Shown: positions 1-8,695 of the stretch, piece after piece
How the letters are laid out: every line of letters starts with the position of its first letter
How positions within the stretch are numbered: position 1 is the first letter of the stretch
NCBI GenBank assembly: GCA_965200465.1
Contig: OZ241358.1
Coordinates: 2,356,001 to 2,420,000, forward strand
Length of the DNA: 64,000 nucleotides
Direction of reading: 5' to 3'
Source of the DNA: Azophilus sp965200465
GTDB lineage: Bacteria > Pseudomonadota > Gammaproteobacteria > Pseudomonadales > Azotimanducaceae
The notes under the pieces: model-generated
The model's input: the letters and a program-made list of their open reading frames with translations, nothing else
The model's database searches: none
What the model was told of the DNA's origin: nothing
Translations under genes and position numbers: made by a program

Positions 1-249
1 GCCGACCGCGGCGCCACCTTGCTGGTGACCGGCACGGGGGACGTGCTGGAGCCGGAAGGGGGGCTGATGGCGATCGGCTCCGGCGGCCCCTACGCCCATG
101 CTGCGGCGCAGGCGCTTTATGAGAACACCGACCTTGGCGCCGCGGAAATCGTCGAGCGGGCCTTGCGCATAGCCGCCGACATTTGCGTTTACACCAACCA
201 CCAACGCAGCATTGAGGTCCTTTCGGCGGAGGAAGGGGCAGCCGGCTGA
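1..249 (+). CDS. hslV: ATP-dependent protease peptidase subunit HslV, C-terminal part
   Basis: The reading frame enters from the left edge, so the N-terminal part with the catalytic Thr is outside the window. The visible 82 residues match the HslV C-terminus: a GDVLEPEGG stretch, then AIGSGGPYA and the closing helix with AADICVYTNH. HslV forms the double-ring peptidase of the HslUV (ClpQY) cytoplasmic heat-shock protease. The unfoldase gene hslU follows about 80 bases downstream on the same strand, the standard operon order. The identification is firm because both the motif string and the neighbour agree. Confidence 0.95.
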   Translation, partial: ADRGATLLVTGTGDVLEPEGGLMAIGSGGPYAHAAAQALYENTDLGAAEIVERALRIAADICVYTNHQRSIEVLSAEEGAAG

Positions 250-331
250 CTGCCGTTGCAAGCACCGCCGCAAACTTGCCGCCCCCGCCGCCGCGGCTGC
301 CTTGGGGCGGCGCAAGAGTGATGGTTCAACA

Positions 332-1657
332 ATGATGACGCCTAGGGAAATTGTTCACGAACTCGACAAGCACATCATCGGCCAGGATGCGGCCAAGCGG
401 GCGGTGGCCATCGCCCTGCGCAATCGCTGGCGGCGGATGCAGCTTGACGAGGAGATGCGCGACGAGATCACGCCGAAGAACATTCTGATGATCGGCCCCA
501 CCGGCGTGGGCAAGACGGAGATCGCCCGCCGCCTCGCCAAGCTGGCCGGCGCCCCGTTCATCAAGGTGGAGGCCACCAAGTTCACGGAGGTGGGCTATGT
601 GGGGCGGGATGTGGAGTCCATCGTGCGGGACTTGGCGGACGTGGCGGTCAAGCTGCGGCGCGAGGCGCAGTTGGGCAAGGTGCAGAGCCGCGCCGACGAC
701 GCCGCGGAGGACCGCATTCTCGACGCCTTGCTGCCTGCCCCGCAGAGCAAATCCCGCGAGGAGGCATCGACCGACAACGGCGCCGCCCGACAGATGTTCC
801 GCAAGAAGCTGCGCGAAGGCGAGCTTGACGACAAGGAGGTTGAGATCGAAGTCGATGCCGCCACCGTGGGCGTGGAGATCATGGCGCCGCCGGGCATGGA
901 GGAGATGACCCAGCAGTTGCAAAACATGTTCGCCAGCATGAGCAACAAGCGCACCCGCAGCATGCGCCTGAAAATCAAGGACGCCTACCGGCGGCTGCGG
1001 GAGCAGGAGGCCGTCAAGCTCATCAACGAAGACGAAGTGAAGGCGCAGGCCATCGACGCCGTGGAGCAGACCGGCATCGTCTTCTTGGACGAACTGGACA
1101 AGGTCACCCGGCGCAGCGAAACCCTGGGCGCGGACGTCTCCCGGGAAGGCGTGCAAAGGGACCTGCTGCCGCTGATCGAAGGCTGCACCGTCTCCACCCG
1201 GTACGGCATGGTGCGCACCGACCACATCCTGTTCATCGCCTCCGGCGCCTTTCATCTGTCCAAGCCTTCGGACCTGATCCCCGAACTGCAAGGCCGCCTG
1301 CCCATTCGGGTGGAGCTTAGCGCGTTGACGCCGCAGGACTTTCAACGCATTCTGGTGGAACCGGACGCCTCCCTCACCGAGCAGTACCAAGCGTTGCTGG
1401 CCACCGAGGGCTTGGCGATCGAATTTGAGAAAGCCGGCTTGGTGCGCATCGCGGAGCTTGCCTGGCGGGTCAACGAGACCACGGAGAACATCGGCGCAAG
1501 GCGCCTGCACACCGTCATGGAGCGGCTGCTTGATGAAGTCTCCTTCACCGCCGGGGCCGGCGGGGAAAATCCCTCCGTCACCATAGACGCCGAATACGTT
1601 GACGGCCACTTGGAGGACCTGGTGAAGGATCAGGACCTTTCGAGGTACATTCTGTGA
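332..1657 (+). CDS. hslU: ATP-dependent protease ATPase subunit HslU
   Basis: This is the AAA+ unfoldase that feeds substrates to HslV. I chose the ATG at 332 (protein begins MMTPREIVHELDKHIIGQD), giving 441 residues, close to the 443 of E. coli; the open frame runs further upstream but that part is not conserved. The Walker A motif GPTGVGKT lies near residue 55 and the Walker B segment GIVFLDELDK near 248. The insertion (I) domain lies between them, and the protein ends DLSRYIL, the conserved C-terminal tail that docks into HslV. Walker B reads FLDELD where FIDEID is usual, a conservative change. It is probably co-transcribed with hslV; I did not identify a sigma-32 promoter because the operon start is outside the window. 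Confidence 0.97.
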   Translation: MMTPREIVHELDKHIIGQDAAKRAVAIALRNRWRRMQLDEEMRDEITPKNILMIGPTGVGKTEIARRLAKLAGAPFIKVEATKFTEVGYVGRDVESIVRDLADVAVKLRREAQLGKVQSRADDAAEDRILDALLPAPQSKSREEASTDNGAARQMFRKKLREGELDDKEVEIEVDAATVGVEIMAPPGMEEMTQQLQNMFASMSNKRTRSMRLKIKDAYRRLREQEAVKLINEDEVKAQAIDAVEQTGIVFLDELDKVTRRSETLGADVSREGVQRDLLPLIEGCTVSTRYGMVRTDHILFIASGAFHLSKPSDLIPELQGRLPIRVELSALTPQDFQRILVEPDASLTEQYQALLATEGLAIEFEKAGLVRIAELAWRVNETTENIGARRLHTVMERLLDEVSFTAGAGGENPSVTIDAEYVDGHLEDLVKDQDLSRYIL

Positions 1658-1727
1658 GCCTCGACGCGTCGCCAGCGCCTTGATGCGGCGCCAAGCCGGC
1701 CGCCAGCGCTCCGCCGGGCAACTGAAC

Positions 1728-2108
1728 ATGCGCCCGCAAAGCATCACCTACCGCAAGGCCCCGCGCCTGCTGCGCCTGGAGTTTGAGGACGGCGCCGCCG
1801 AGCTGCCGGCGGAGCTGCTGCGGGTGTACTCCCCGTCGGCGGAGGTGCGCGGCCACGGCGCCGACGAGCGGCGCCTGCAGACCGGCAAGAAGCAGGTGCG
1901 CATCACCGCCATCGAACCGGTGGGCAACTACGGCGTTCGCCTGCAGTTCGACGACGGCCACGACACCGGCATCTACGCATGGAGCCACCTGCGCGACCTA
2001 GCGGACAACCAGGACCGCTACTGGCGGGACTACTTGGCCGAGCTGCAGGCCGCCAACGCCTCCCGGCTGCCGACAATCCCCGTGCGGCAGTTCACGCCCA
2101 AGCCATAA
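1728..2108 (+). CDS. DUF971 domain protein
   Basis: This protein of about 126 residues belongs to the DUF971 family (related to the N-terminal domain of gamma-butyrobetaine hydroxylase). It shows the family's LEFEDG, LRVYSPSAEVRGHG and GNYGVRLQFDDGHDTGIY-like segments, followed by a WSHLRDL helix. The function is not established; the domain is thought to be involved in Fe-S or metal handling. It lies directly downstream of hslVU, a linkage seen in many proteobacteria. Starts at 1680 (TTG) and 1683 (ATG) are also possible; I prefer the ATG at 1728 because family similarity begins there. Confidence 0.85.
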   Translation: MRPQSITYRKAPRLLRLEFEDGAAELPAELLRVYSPSAEVRGHGADERRLQTGKKQVRITAIEPVGNYGVRLQFDDGHDTGIYAWSHLRDLADNQDRYWRDYLAELQAANASRLPTIPVRQFTPKP

Positions 2109-2144
2109 GCCTAGCTCGCTTGCCTGCCTCGGGGTTGCCAGCCA

Positions 2145-2176
2145 GTGCCGTAAGTGCCGTAAGTAAGTGAGTGAGT
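2145..2176. repeat. short direct repeats before ftsH
   Basis: GTGCCGTAA occurs twice in a row, followed by overlapping GTAA/GTGAG repeats. It sits in the roughly 280-base non-coding stretch between the DUF971 gene and ftsH. I see no gene in that stretch and no convincing promoter hexamers. Confidence 0.5.
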
Positions 2177-2385
2177 CTAGACAGGCAATGCCGTGCCGTT
2201 CAAGGCGACATGACGCCGTGAAAAACCCAGGGCGCACCGCGCCGCACCGCCAAAAAGCGCAAAAAAACCACAGCGCAAGTCCCTCAGCGCATGAGCATTG
2301 TCTAGAGGCGGCTAAGTAGTGTAGGCTTGCCCACTCACAAATGAACCCTTACTTGGGGTTTGAGCGAGGCGATCTCTTGTCCGAC

Positions 2386-4275
2386 ATGGGAAAAAACCTG
2401 TTGCTGTGGCTGATCATCGCCGCCGTGCTGCTGACGGTGTTCAACAACTTCAGCGTCAGGCCGGGGCCGGAGCAGATCAGCTACTCCAAGTTCATCGAAC
2501 TGGTGCGCATGGATGAAGTCCACAGAGTCACCATCGACGGCTTAGTGATCATCGGCGCCCGCAAGTCGGGGGACGAGTTCCGCGTCATCCGCCCGGATTT
2601 GTACGATCAGAAGCTGCTCGACGACCTCTACAACCATAGAGTCGAGATCGTCGGCAAGGAGCCGGAAAAACAGAGCTTCTGGGCGCAGCTTCTGATAGCC
2701 AGCTTCCCCATCCTCATCATCATCGGCGTGTTCCTGCTGTTCATGCGGCAAATGCAGGGCGGCGCCGGAGGGCGGGGCGGCCCCTTGGCGTTCGGCAAGA
2801 GCAAGGCTCGGCTGCTGTCCGAGGACCAGATCAAGACCACCTTCGCCGACGTGGCCGGCGTCGATGAAGCGAAGGAGGACGTGCAGGAGCTAGTGGAGTT
2901 CCTGCGCGACCCAGGCAAGTTCCAGCGCTTGGGCGGGCGCATTCCTCGGGGCATACTGATGGTGGGGCAACCGGGCACCGGCAAGACCCTGCTGGCCAAG
3001 GCCATCGCCGGCGAAGCCAAGGTGCCCTTCTTCTCCATTTCCGGCTCCGACTTCGTGGAGATGTTCGTCGGCGTCGGCGCCTCCAGAGTGCGCGACATGT
3101 TTCAGCAGGCGAAGAAGCAATCGCCCTGCATCATCTTCATTGACGAAATCGACGCCGTGGGCCGGCATCGGGGCGCCGGGCTGGGCGGCGGCCATGACGA
3201 GCGTGAGCAAACCTTGAACCAGTTGCTGGTGGAAATGGACGGCTTCGAGCTGAACGACGGCATCATCGTCATCGCCGCCACCAACCGCCCCGACGTTCTG
3301 GACCCGGCGCTGCTGCGGCCCGGGCGCTTTGACCGGCAAGTGGTGGTGAGCCTGCCGGACATCCGCGGCCGCGAGCAAATCCTCAAAGTCCACATGCGCA
3401 AGGTGCCGCTGGCGGAGGACGTGGAGGCCAGCATCATCGCCCGCGGAACGCCGGGCTTCTCCGGCGCAGATCTGGCCAATTTGGTGAATGAAGCGGCGCT
3501 GTTCGCGGCGCGCGCCGGCAAGCGCCTAGTGGAAATGGTGGAGTTCGAGGCGGCCAAGGACAAGATCATGATGGGCGCTGAGCGGCGCTCCATGGTCATG
3601 TCGGACGAGGAGAAGCGCAACACCGCCTACCATGAAGCGGGTCACGCCATCGTCGGCCGGCTGGTGCCGGGCCATGATCCGGTGTACAAAGTGACCATCA
3701 TTCCCCGGGGGCGGGCGCTGGGCTTGACCATGTTCCTGCCGGAGGAGGACCGCTACAGCCTCAGCCGGCGCAGCCTCAAGGCGCAAATTTGCGGCCTGTT
3801 CGGCGGGCGCATCGCCGAAGAGATGTTCCTCGGTGCGGACATGGTGACCACCGGCGCCGCCAACGACATAGAGCGGGCCACCGGGCTGGCGCGCAACATG
3901 GTCACCAAGTGGGGCCTGTCGCCGAAACTCGGCCCCCTCATGTATGACGAGGACGACGGGGAAGTGTTTCTCGGCATGTCCGCCGGGGTCAAGCCGAAGC
4001 CCCATTCGCAGCAAACCGCGCAAAGCATCGATGAGGAAGTGCGCAGAATCATTGACGAATGCTATGCGGAGGCCAAGCGCCTGCTCACCGAAAACGAGGA
4101 CAAGCTGCATCTGATGGCGGACGCCTTGATCGAGTTCGAAACCTTGCTGCCGGAGCAAATAGAGGACATCATGGCCGGCGCGAAGCCGCGGGCGCCCAAT
4201 CCGCCGAAGGCGGACAAGGGCAGCCAGTCCGACGCCTCCGAGGCGCCCATTGGCGGCCCTGCCGAGGAACTCTAG
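2386..4275 (+). CDS. ftsH: ATP-dependent zinc metalloprotease FtsH
   Basis: This membrane-anchored AAA+ protease degrades misfolded membrane proteins and short-lived regulators such as sigma-32 and LpxC. I start it at the ATG at 2386 (MGKNLLLWLIIAAVLL), which matches the usual FtsH N-terminus; an in-frame ATG lies 45 bases earlier at 2341. The order is TM1, a periplasmic domain, TM2 (SFPILIIIGVFLLFM), the AAA+ domain with Walker A near residue 194 and Walker B IIFIDEIDAVG, the SRH (ATNRPDVLDPALLRPGRFD), then the M41 zinc site HEAGH near residue 416. Walker A reads GQPGTGKT instead of GPPGTGKT. The C-terminal tail is rich in Pro, Ala and Lys. In many gammaproteobacteria folP lies between ftsH and glmM; here it does not. 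Confidence 0.97.
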   Translation: MGKNLLLWLIIAAVLLTVFNNFSVRPGPEQISYSKFIELVRMDEVHRVTIDGLVIIGARKSGDEFRVIRPDLYDQKLLDDLYNHRVEIVGKEPEKQSFWAQLLIASFPILIIIGVFLLFMRQMQGGAGGRGGPLAFGKSKARLLSEDQIKTTFADVAGVDEAKEDVQELVEFLRDPGKFQRLGGRIPRGILMVGQPGTGKTLLAKAIAGEAKVPFFSISGSDFVEMFVGVGASRVRDMFQQAKKQSPCIIFIDEIDAVGRHRGAGLGGGHDEREQTLNQLLVEMDGFELNDGIIVIAATNRPDVLDPALLRPGRFDRQVVVSLPDIRGREQILKVHMRKVPLAEDVEASIIARGTPGFSGADLANLVNEAALFAARAGKRLVEMVEFEAAKDKIMMGAERRSMVMSDEEKRNTAYHEAGHAIVGRLVPGHDPVYKVTIIPRGRALGLTMFLPEEDRYSLSRRSLKAQICGLFGGRIAEEMFLGADMVTTGAANDIERATGLARNMVTKWGLSPKLGPLMYDEDDGEVFLGMSAGVKPKPHSQQTAQSIDEEVRRIIDECYAEAKRLLTENEDKLHLMADALIEFETLLPEQIEDIMAGAKPRAPNPPKADKGSQSDASEAPIGGPAEEL

Positions 4276-4374
4276 GCGCTTGCGTCAAGGTCTTCCTGCT
4301 TGCCGCTCCCGCCCAGGCTCTGCGTTCTTTGCAGCGAAGACGCCGACGGCCTTAAGCCATTGCGGGCGCCCGAG

Positions 4375-5766
4375 GTGAAGCCCGCCGCAAAACCAGCAAA
4401 ATCCTTGCCGCTCGGCGGCGGAGGCGCTGGCGCGGGAAAAAGCTATTTCGGCACGGACGGCGTTCGCGGCACCGTTGGCCGCTTCCCGATGACGGCGGAC
4501 TTCTGCCTTCGCCTAGGCTGGGCGATCGGCAAGATGTTCACCCGCCGCGGCAACGGGCAGATTTTGATCGGCAAGGACACCAGGGTCTCCGGCTACATGC
4601 TGGAGTCCGCACTGGAGTCCGGCCTGCTGTCCGCCGGCGCTGACGTCGGCCTCACCGGGCCGATGCCGACGCCGGCCGTGGCCTACCTGACCCGCACCCT
4701 CCGCGCCGCCGCCGGCATCGTCATCAGCGCATCGCACAACCCTTACCAGGACAACGGCATCAAGGTTTTCGACGGCAACGGCAACAAGCTCGACGATGCG
4801 CTGGAAGGGGAGATCGAAAGCCAGCTGAACTTGGAGATGACAGGCGCGGCGTCGGACGAGCTGGGCAAGGCGGTGCGGATTGACGACGTGGCCGGGCGCT
4901 ACATCGAGTTCTGCAAGGCCACCGTGCCCCGAGGGTTCCGGCTGCAAAGGCTGCACATCCTGTTGGACTGCGCCCACGGCGCAACCTATCATGTTGCTCC
5001 CGGCGTGTTCGAGGAGCTTGGCGCCCGAATCACGCTCATCGGCGCCTCCCCCAACGGCTTCAACATCAATCAAAACCGCGGCGCATCCCATCCGGAGCAA
5101 TTGTCGAGCCAAGTTGACGCCCATGACGCCGACTTGGGCATCGCCTTTGACGGCGATGGAGACCGGGTCATCATGGTGGACCACAAGGGGGAAATCGTCG
5201 ATGGGGACGAGCTGCTGTACCTGATCGCCAGCCAGCGGCAGCGCCAAGGCAACCTGAACGGCGGCGTCGTCGGCACCGTCATGTCCAACATGGGCTTGGA
5301 GCGCGGCCTGCAGAGGCTGCAAATTCCATTTCTCCGCTCCAAGGTGGGCGACCGCTATGTGCTGGAGCTCCTGCGGCGAAAGAACTGGATGCTCGGCGGA
5401 GAGTCGTCCGGGCACATCCTCTGCCTCGACCTGACCACCACCGGCGACGGCATCGTGGCGGCGCTGCAGGCGCTCACGCTGATGGTGGACTCCGGCAAAA
5501 CGCTGCACGAACTCAAAGGGGGCATCACCAAGCTGCCGCAGGTCTCCATCAACGTGGACCTGAACGGCGCCTCGTCGTCGGAAGTCTTCGGCCGGGCCGC
5601 CCAGGCTTGGGAACGCAAGGCGAAGGCCCTCGGCGACCGTTTCCGCGTCCTCATCCGCCCCTCCGGCACCGAGCCCGTGGTGCGGGTCACCGTGGAGGGC
5701 GAAAACCGCCTTGAGGCGGCCGGCGTCGCCGAAGACTTCGCCGGCATGGTCAAGCGGGCCATGTAG
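4375..5766 (+). CDS. glmM: phosphoglucosamine mutase GlmM
   Basis: GlmM converts glucosamine-6-phosphate to glucosamine-1-phosphate for UDP-GlcNAc synthesis. The core starts at SYFGTDGVRGT and contains the phosphoserine loop ISASHNPYQDNGIKVFDG, the metal loop DGDGDR, the sugar-binding GGESSGH and the phosphate-binding RPSGTEP. The start is unclear: no ATG precedes the core. Candidates are TTG 4300, TTG 4360, GTG 4375 and TTG 4405, each adding a non-conserved, Gly/Ala/Lys-rich lead of roughly 15-50 residues that ordinary GlmM lacks. I list GTG 4375 as a compromise. It lies 100 bases after ftsH on the same strand, its usual neighbour. Confidence 0.93.
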   Translation: MKPAAKPAKSLPLGGGGAGAGKSYFGTDGVRGTVGRFPMTADFCLRLGWAIGKMFTRRGNGQILIGKDTRVSGYMLESALESGLLSAGADVGLTGPMPTPAVAYLTRTLRAAAGIVISASHNPYQDNGIKVFDGNGNKLDDALEGEIESQLNLEMTGAASDELGKAVRIDDVAGRYIEFCKATVPRGFRLQRLHILLDCAHGATYHVAPGVFEELGARITLIGASPNGFNINQNRGASHPEQLSSQVDAHDADLGIAFDGDGDRVIMVDHKGEIVDGDELLYLIASQRQRQGNLNGGVVGTVMSNMGLERGLQRLQIPFLRSKVGDRYVLELLRRKNWMLGGESSGHILCLDLTTTGDGIVAALQALTLMVDSGKTLHELKGGITKLPQVSINVDLNGASSSEVFGRAAQAWERKAKALGDRFRVLIRPSGTEPVVRVTVEGENRLEAAGVAEDFAGMVKRAM

Positions 5767-5789
5767 TTGGGGCAAACGCCCAAGGGAAA

Positions 5790-7082
5790 CTACGCGGCCT
5801 CGAACTGCATGTGGATTTCCTCCAACGCGCGCAGCCACATGCCGCGTCGGTGGCGGTAGTCGTTTTTGCCGGGCGCCGGGCGGATGTTCCTGAGCCGCTG
5901 CAAGAGGATTTCCCAAGCCCAGGTTTGCTCCAAGCGGCTCAGGGTGGCGCCGGGGCATACATGCTCCCCAATGCCGAAGGCGAGGTGCCGGCCAGGGTTT
6001 CTGCGCTCAAGGTCCGGCCGTGCGGGGCGGGGATAGCGCTCCGGGTCCCGGTTGCCGGCGCCGTAGCGAATGGCCAGGGTGGCGCCCTTCGGCACCTTGA
6101 CGCCGCCGATCTCCGAGTCTTCGGTGACGAATCGGTACAGGCCCTGAGTTGGGGATTCAATGCGCAGGGCCTCCTCCACGAAGGGCTTGATCTTGGCGGA
6201 GTCCGTCTTCAATTGGCGGTAAACGTCCGGGTGCTGGAACAAGAGCATCAGCGCGTTGGAGAGCGCGAAAGTGGTGGTTTCATTGCCGCCGATCAACAGA
6301 TGATCGACAATGCCGATGATCTCCGTGTCCGTCAGCGGACGGCGGCGGCCTTCGTCCACATCCTCCACTTCAATGCGCACCAAGCGGCTGATGATGTCGT
6401 CCCTTGGCTGCCGGCGCTTGTCCTGCATGGCGTTAAAGATGTAGTGCTGCAGCTCGATGTGCTCCCGCACCGCCTGCATTTCCTGCTCCAGGCTGAGCCC
6501 CCTGGAGAACGGCAGCACCCAAGCCGAGGACCACTTCTTCAATTGCGGCAGGTCCATGCGCGGAAAGCCCAGCAGTTCGGAGATGACGATCATCGGCAGG
6601 GGTTCGGCGAAGGCGTCTATGAACTCGATTTCGCCGGCTTCCACCCAGCCGTCGATGAGTTCGTTGATGGCGGTGCGGATGAAACCCTCCCGCGCCCTGA
6701 TGGCGGAGGCGGTAAGGGCTGGGTCAACCAAGGCGCGGTAGTGGGCGTGCTTGGGCAGGTTTTCACCCAATGGCGTGTAGCGGGGCCAGCCCTCCTTGGC
6801 GTAAAGCGCCCGAGCTTCGGCGTGGGTGATGAGCGGCTCGGTGGTCTGCACGTCCGGCCCAGCGGTGAAGGTGCGCGGCCGGCGCAGCACGTATTCGATG
6901 TCTTCATAGCGGGTCAGGACATACATGCCTAGCTGCGGCATGAAGTAAACCGGCGCTTCCTGGCGCAGCACGTCGTAGGCTGCAAACCAGTTCTCCTGAA
7001 CGCACGGGTCCATGAAGTCGATTTCGGCGGCGGCGGCGAACGGGCAAGCGCCAACCCCTGCCTGCGCTGCAACGGGGTTCAT
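5790..7082 (-). CDS. cytochrome P450
   Basis: This soluble bacterial P450 of 430 residues is a haem-thiolate monooxygenase. The I-helix oxygen-activation motif reads GGNETTTFALSN, the K-helix ExxR is EALR, and the haem loop is FGIGEHVCPGA, with Cys as the axial ligand. No membrane anchor is seen, so it should depend on separate redox partners, none of which lie next to it. GGAGGAATC directly before the ATG at 7082 is a strong ribosome binding site. An AraC-type regulator is encoded divergently about 550 bases upstream and may control it. The substrate cannot be inferred; soluble bacterial P450s act on fatty acids, steroids, terpenes and others. Confidence 0.93.
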   Translation of the reverse strand: MNPVAAQAGVGACPFAAAAEIDFMDPCVQENWFAAYDVLRQEAPVYFMPQLGMYVLTRYEDIEYVLRRPRTFTAGPDVQTTEPLITHAEARALYAKEGWPRYTPLGENLPKHAHYRALVDPALTASAIRAREGFIRTAINELIDGWVEAGEIEFIDAFAEPLPMIVISELLGFPRMDLPQLKKWSSAWVLPFSRGLSLEQEMQAVREHIELQHYIFNAMQDKRRQPRDDIISRLVRIEVEDVDEGRRRPLTDTEIIGIVDHLLIGGNETTTFALSNALMLLFQHPDVYRQLKTDSAKIKPFVEEALRIESPTQGLYRFVTEDSEIGGVKVPKGATLAIRYGAGNRDPERYPRPARPDLERRNPGRHLAFGIGEHVCPGATLSRLEQTWAWEILLQRLRNIRPAPGKNDYRHRRGMWLRALEEIHMQFEAA

Positions 7083-7194
7083 GATTCCTCCCTAGCCTTC
7101 GAGCCGATGCCGAGGCGCTCCCCCGGCGCCGCGGCGGGCCGCAACCTGCCTGCCGGCGCCCAAATTGCGCCAACCGGCGCTAAGGCCGGCCCTA

Positions 7195-7377
7195 TTAGGT
7201 TTTCTTGGCCTTGCTGAGCACGATGTGGCGAGTGCCGGTGTTGCCGCGCCAGCCGCTTACCCCAGCAGGAATTTTTTGGATTTTTTTGCCCGCAGCCAGA
7301 AATGCCTGAACATCCTCCGCTATGGTTTTGCGGGCATCCGCCGATGAGAGAAGGGATTGACGTTTTGTTTTTGCCAT
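7195..7377 (-). CDS. small SutA-C-terminus-like protein (60 residues)
   Basis: A short basic protein beginning MAKTKRQSLLSSADARKTI. Its middle, VQAFLAAGKKIQKIPAGVSG, resembles the short motif (helix, then FLxxGGxIQxI) of small gammaproteobacterial proteins, including the C-terminal part of the RNA-polymerase-associated regulator SutA. That resemblance is from memory of the motif and is weak. It contains Lys/Arg clusters at both ends and no membrane segment. It lies between the P450 gene and the AraC regulator, on the P450 strand, with about 110 bases to the P450 start. A larger open frame runs through it upstream, but only this part looks coding. Confidence 0.6.
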   Translation of the reverse strand: MAKTKRQSLLSSADARKTIAEDVQAFLAAGKKIQKIPAGVSGWRGNTGTRHIVLSKAKKT

Positions 7378-7632
7378 GTTGCAACCGTTGTCTTGTTGTT
7401 CTAGGCGCTGCCAGCGCCTCCGTTCGCTTGCCGGTGCGCCTGAGCGCTGGGCATTCGCGCCGCATGGTAGCAGAGCCGGGCGCAAAGGCCAAATTTTTTT
7501 GACAAAGCCAGGATATTGGTCGATTCTTGGGGGCGGAGAGAGCTGGGCGCGGCATTCGGGCGGCCCTAAGGCCGAGCTTGCCCCCTTGGCTTTGGCCAGT
7601 GGCGGCTGCGCCGGACTGAACGGCTGCCGCCA

Positions 7633-8667
7633 ATGAGGTGCGCGATGTCCAAAGAAGCGTTTAGGTGGTCCAGCGCGAAAGTGCTGTTCGAGATGTTGTT
7701 GGGCGAAAAATACCAACTCAGCCGAGTAATCCACAACCACAAAAGCGTTGCGCACGAATGCCTTCTGCCGCCGGACGTCGGCACCGGGCGGATCGAATTC
7801 GTGCATGTCAATCGAAATCTTAAGGTGGTCATTCTCGATTGCACATGGCACTGCAAGAAGATGATTCGAATTGCAGACGGAGGCTGGATTCGTTTTAATT
7901 TCAACAAGGTTACTGATGTTGAATTAGCCACCAGCGGCGCCAATGCGTCGCAACTTGCGCTGTCATCATGGAACGTCATCAACATTCCCAGCGGCGTCTG
8001 TTCCATAGAACGTGTCAAGGCAGGCGCCAAGACCACCTTTGTAACGGCCATATGCAGCCCGGAATACGTCTCCCGAATTTCCGGGATTCCACAAGACAAT
8101 TTGCCCAAGCCTCTGCAAACACTGCATGATGAGGATCACTGCGATTCAATGCTCGCGCCCTTTGAATTGACTAAACAGATGATTTTGACCACGCAACAGG
8201 TGATTCACGCCGACATCGATTCGGGGCTTAGAGTTTCATTCATTGCGGCAAAGGCGAATGAGCTCATCTGCCTTTCCCTGCATCATTTGCTTGCGCAAAA
8301 CGTTGAATATCCCAAAAGCTTCATAAAACTTACCGAGTCAGACAAGGAAAAGATTCGGCGGGCCAAGGTTTATCTCGACGGGGCCTTTCACGATCCGCCT
8401 TCCATTGAAGAGCTTGCGCAGCAGGTGGGAATCAACAGAAACAAGCTGTTTTACGGGTTCAAGTCCCTGTCCGGCCGCACCGTTTCCAAATACCTTCAGG
8501 AACTAAGGCTGAAGAAGGGCTATGAGCTGCTCCTCAAATCGGAAACGAACATCGGCGAGATCGCCGACCGCGTGGGCTTCAAGCATCAGTGCAACTTCTC
8601 CACTGCCTTCAGGCATTTTTTCGGGGTCACGCCGAATTCACTGCGTTTGCAGGCCCACCAACGTTGA
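7633..8667 (+). CDS. AraC-family transcriptional regulator
   Basis: The C-terminal 100 or so residues form the double helix-turn-helix of the AraC/XylS family: SIEELAQQVGINRNKLFYGFK, then IGEIADRVGFKHQCNFSTAFRHFFGVTPNSLR. The N-terminal 230 residues are an unrecognised effector or dimerisation domain. The start is either ATG 7633 or ATG 7645; the second has AGGTG just before it. Its base composition is visibly less GC-rich than its neighbours, which suggests recent acquisition. The gene is divergent from the 60-residue gene and the P450, with about 255 bases between, making them plausible targets. No iron or sugar specificity can be deduced. Confidence 0.9.
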   Translation: MRCAMSKEAFRWSSAKVLFEMLLGEKYQLSRVIHNHKSVAHECLLPPDVGTGRIEFVHVNRNLKVVILDCTWHCKKMIRIADGGWIRFNFNKVTDVELATSGANASQLALSSWNVINIPSGVCSIERVKAGAKTTFVTAICSPEYVSRISGIPQDNLPKPLQTLHDEDHCDSMLAPFELTKQMILTTQQVIHADIDSGLRVSFIAAKANELICLSLHHLLAQNVEYPKSFIKLTESDKEKIRRAKVYLDGAFHDPPSIEELAQQVGINRNKLFYGFKSLSGRTVSKYLQELRLKKGYELLLKSETNIGEIADRVGFKHQCNFSTAFRHFFGVTPNSLRLQAHQR

Positions 8668-8695
8668 TTGGGGACGGCCGCCTATAAGCAGCGGG

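Noticed and set aside
326..1747. 473-codon open frame antisense to hslU
   Set aside because: It mirrors a clear hslU gene; its product is His/Gly/Leu-rich with no domain, as expected for an antisense frame in GC-rich DNA.
2145..2176. Short repeats considered as CRISPR-like or iterons
   Set aside because: Only two 9-base units with no spacers, and no cas or replication gene nearby.
5811..6932. Long open frame antisense to the P450 gene
   Set aside because: The P450 motifs on the other strand are complete; this frame has no recognisable domain or ribosome site.
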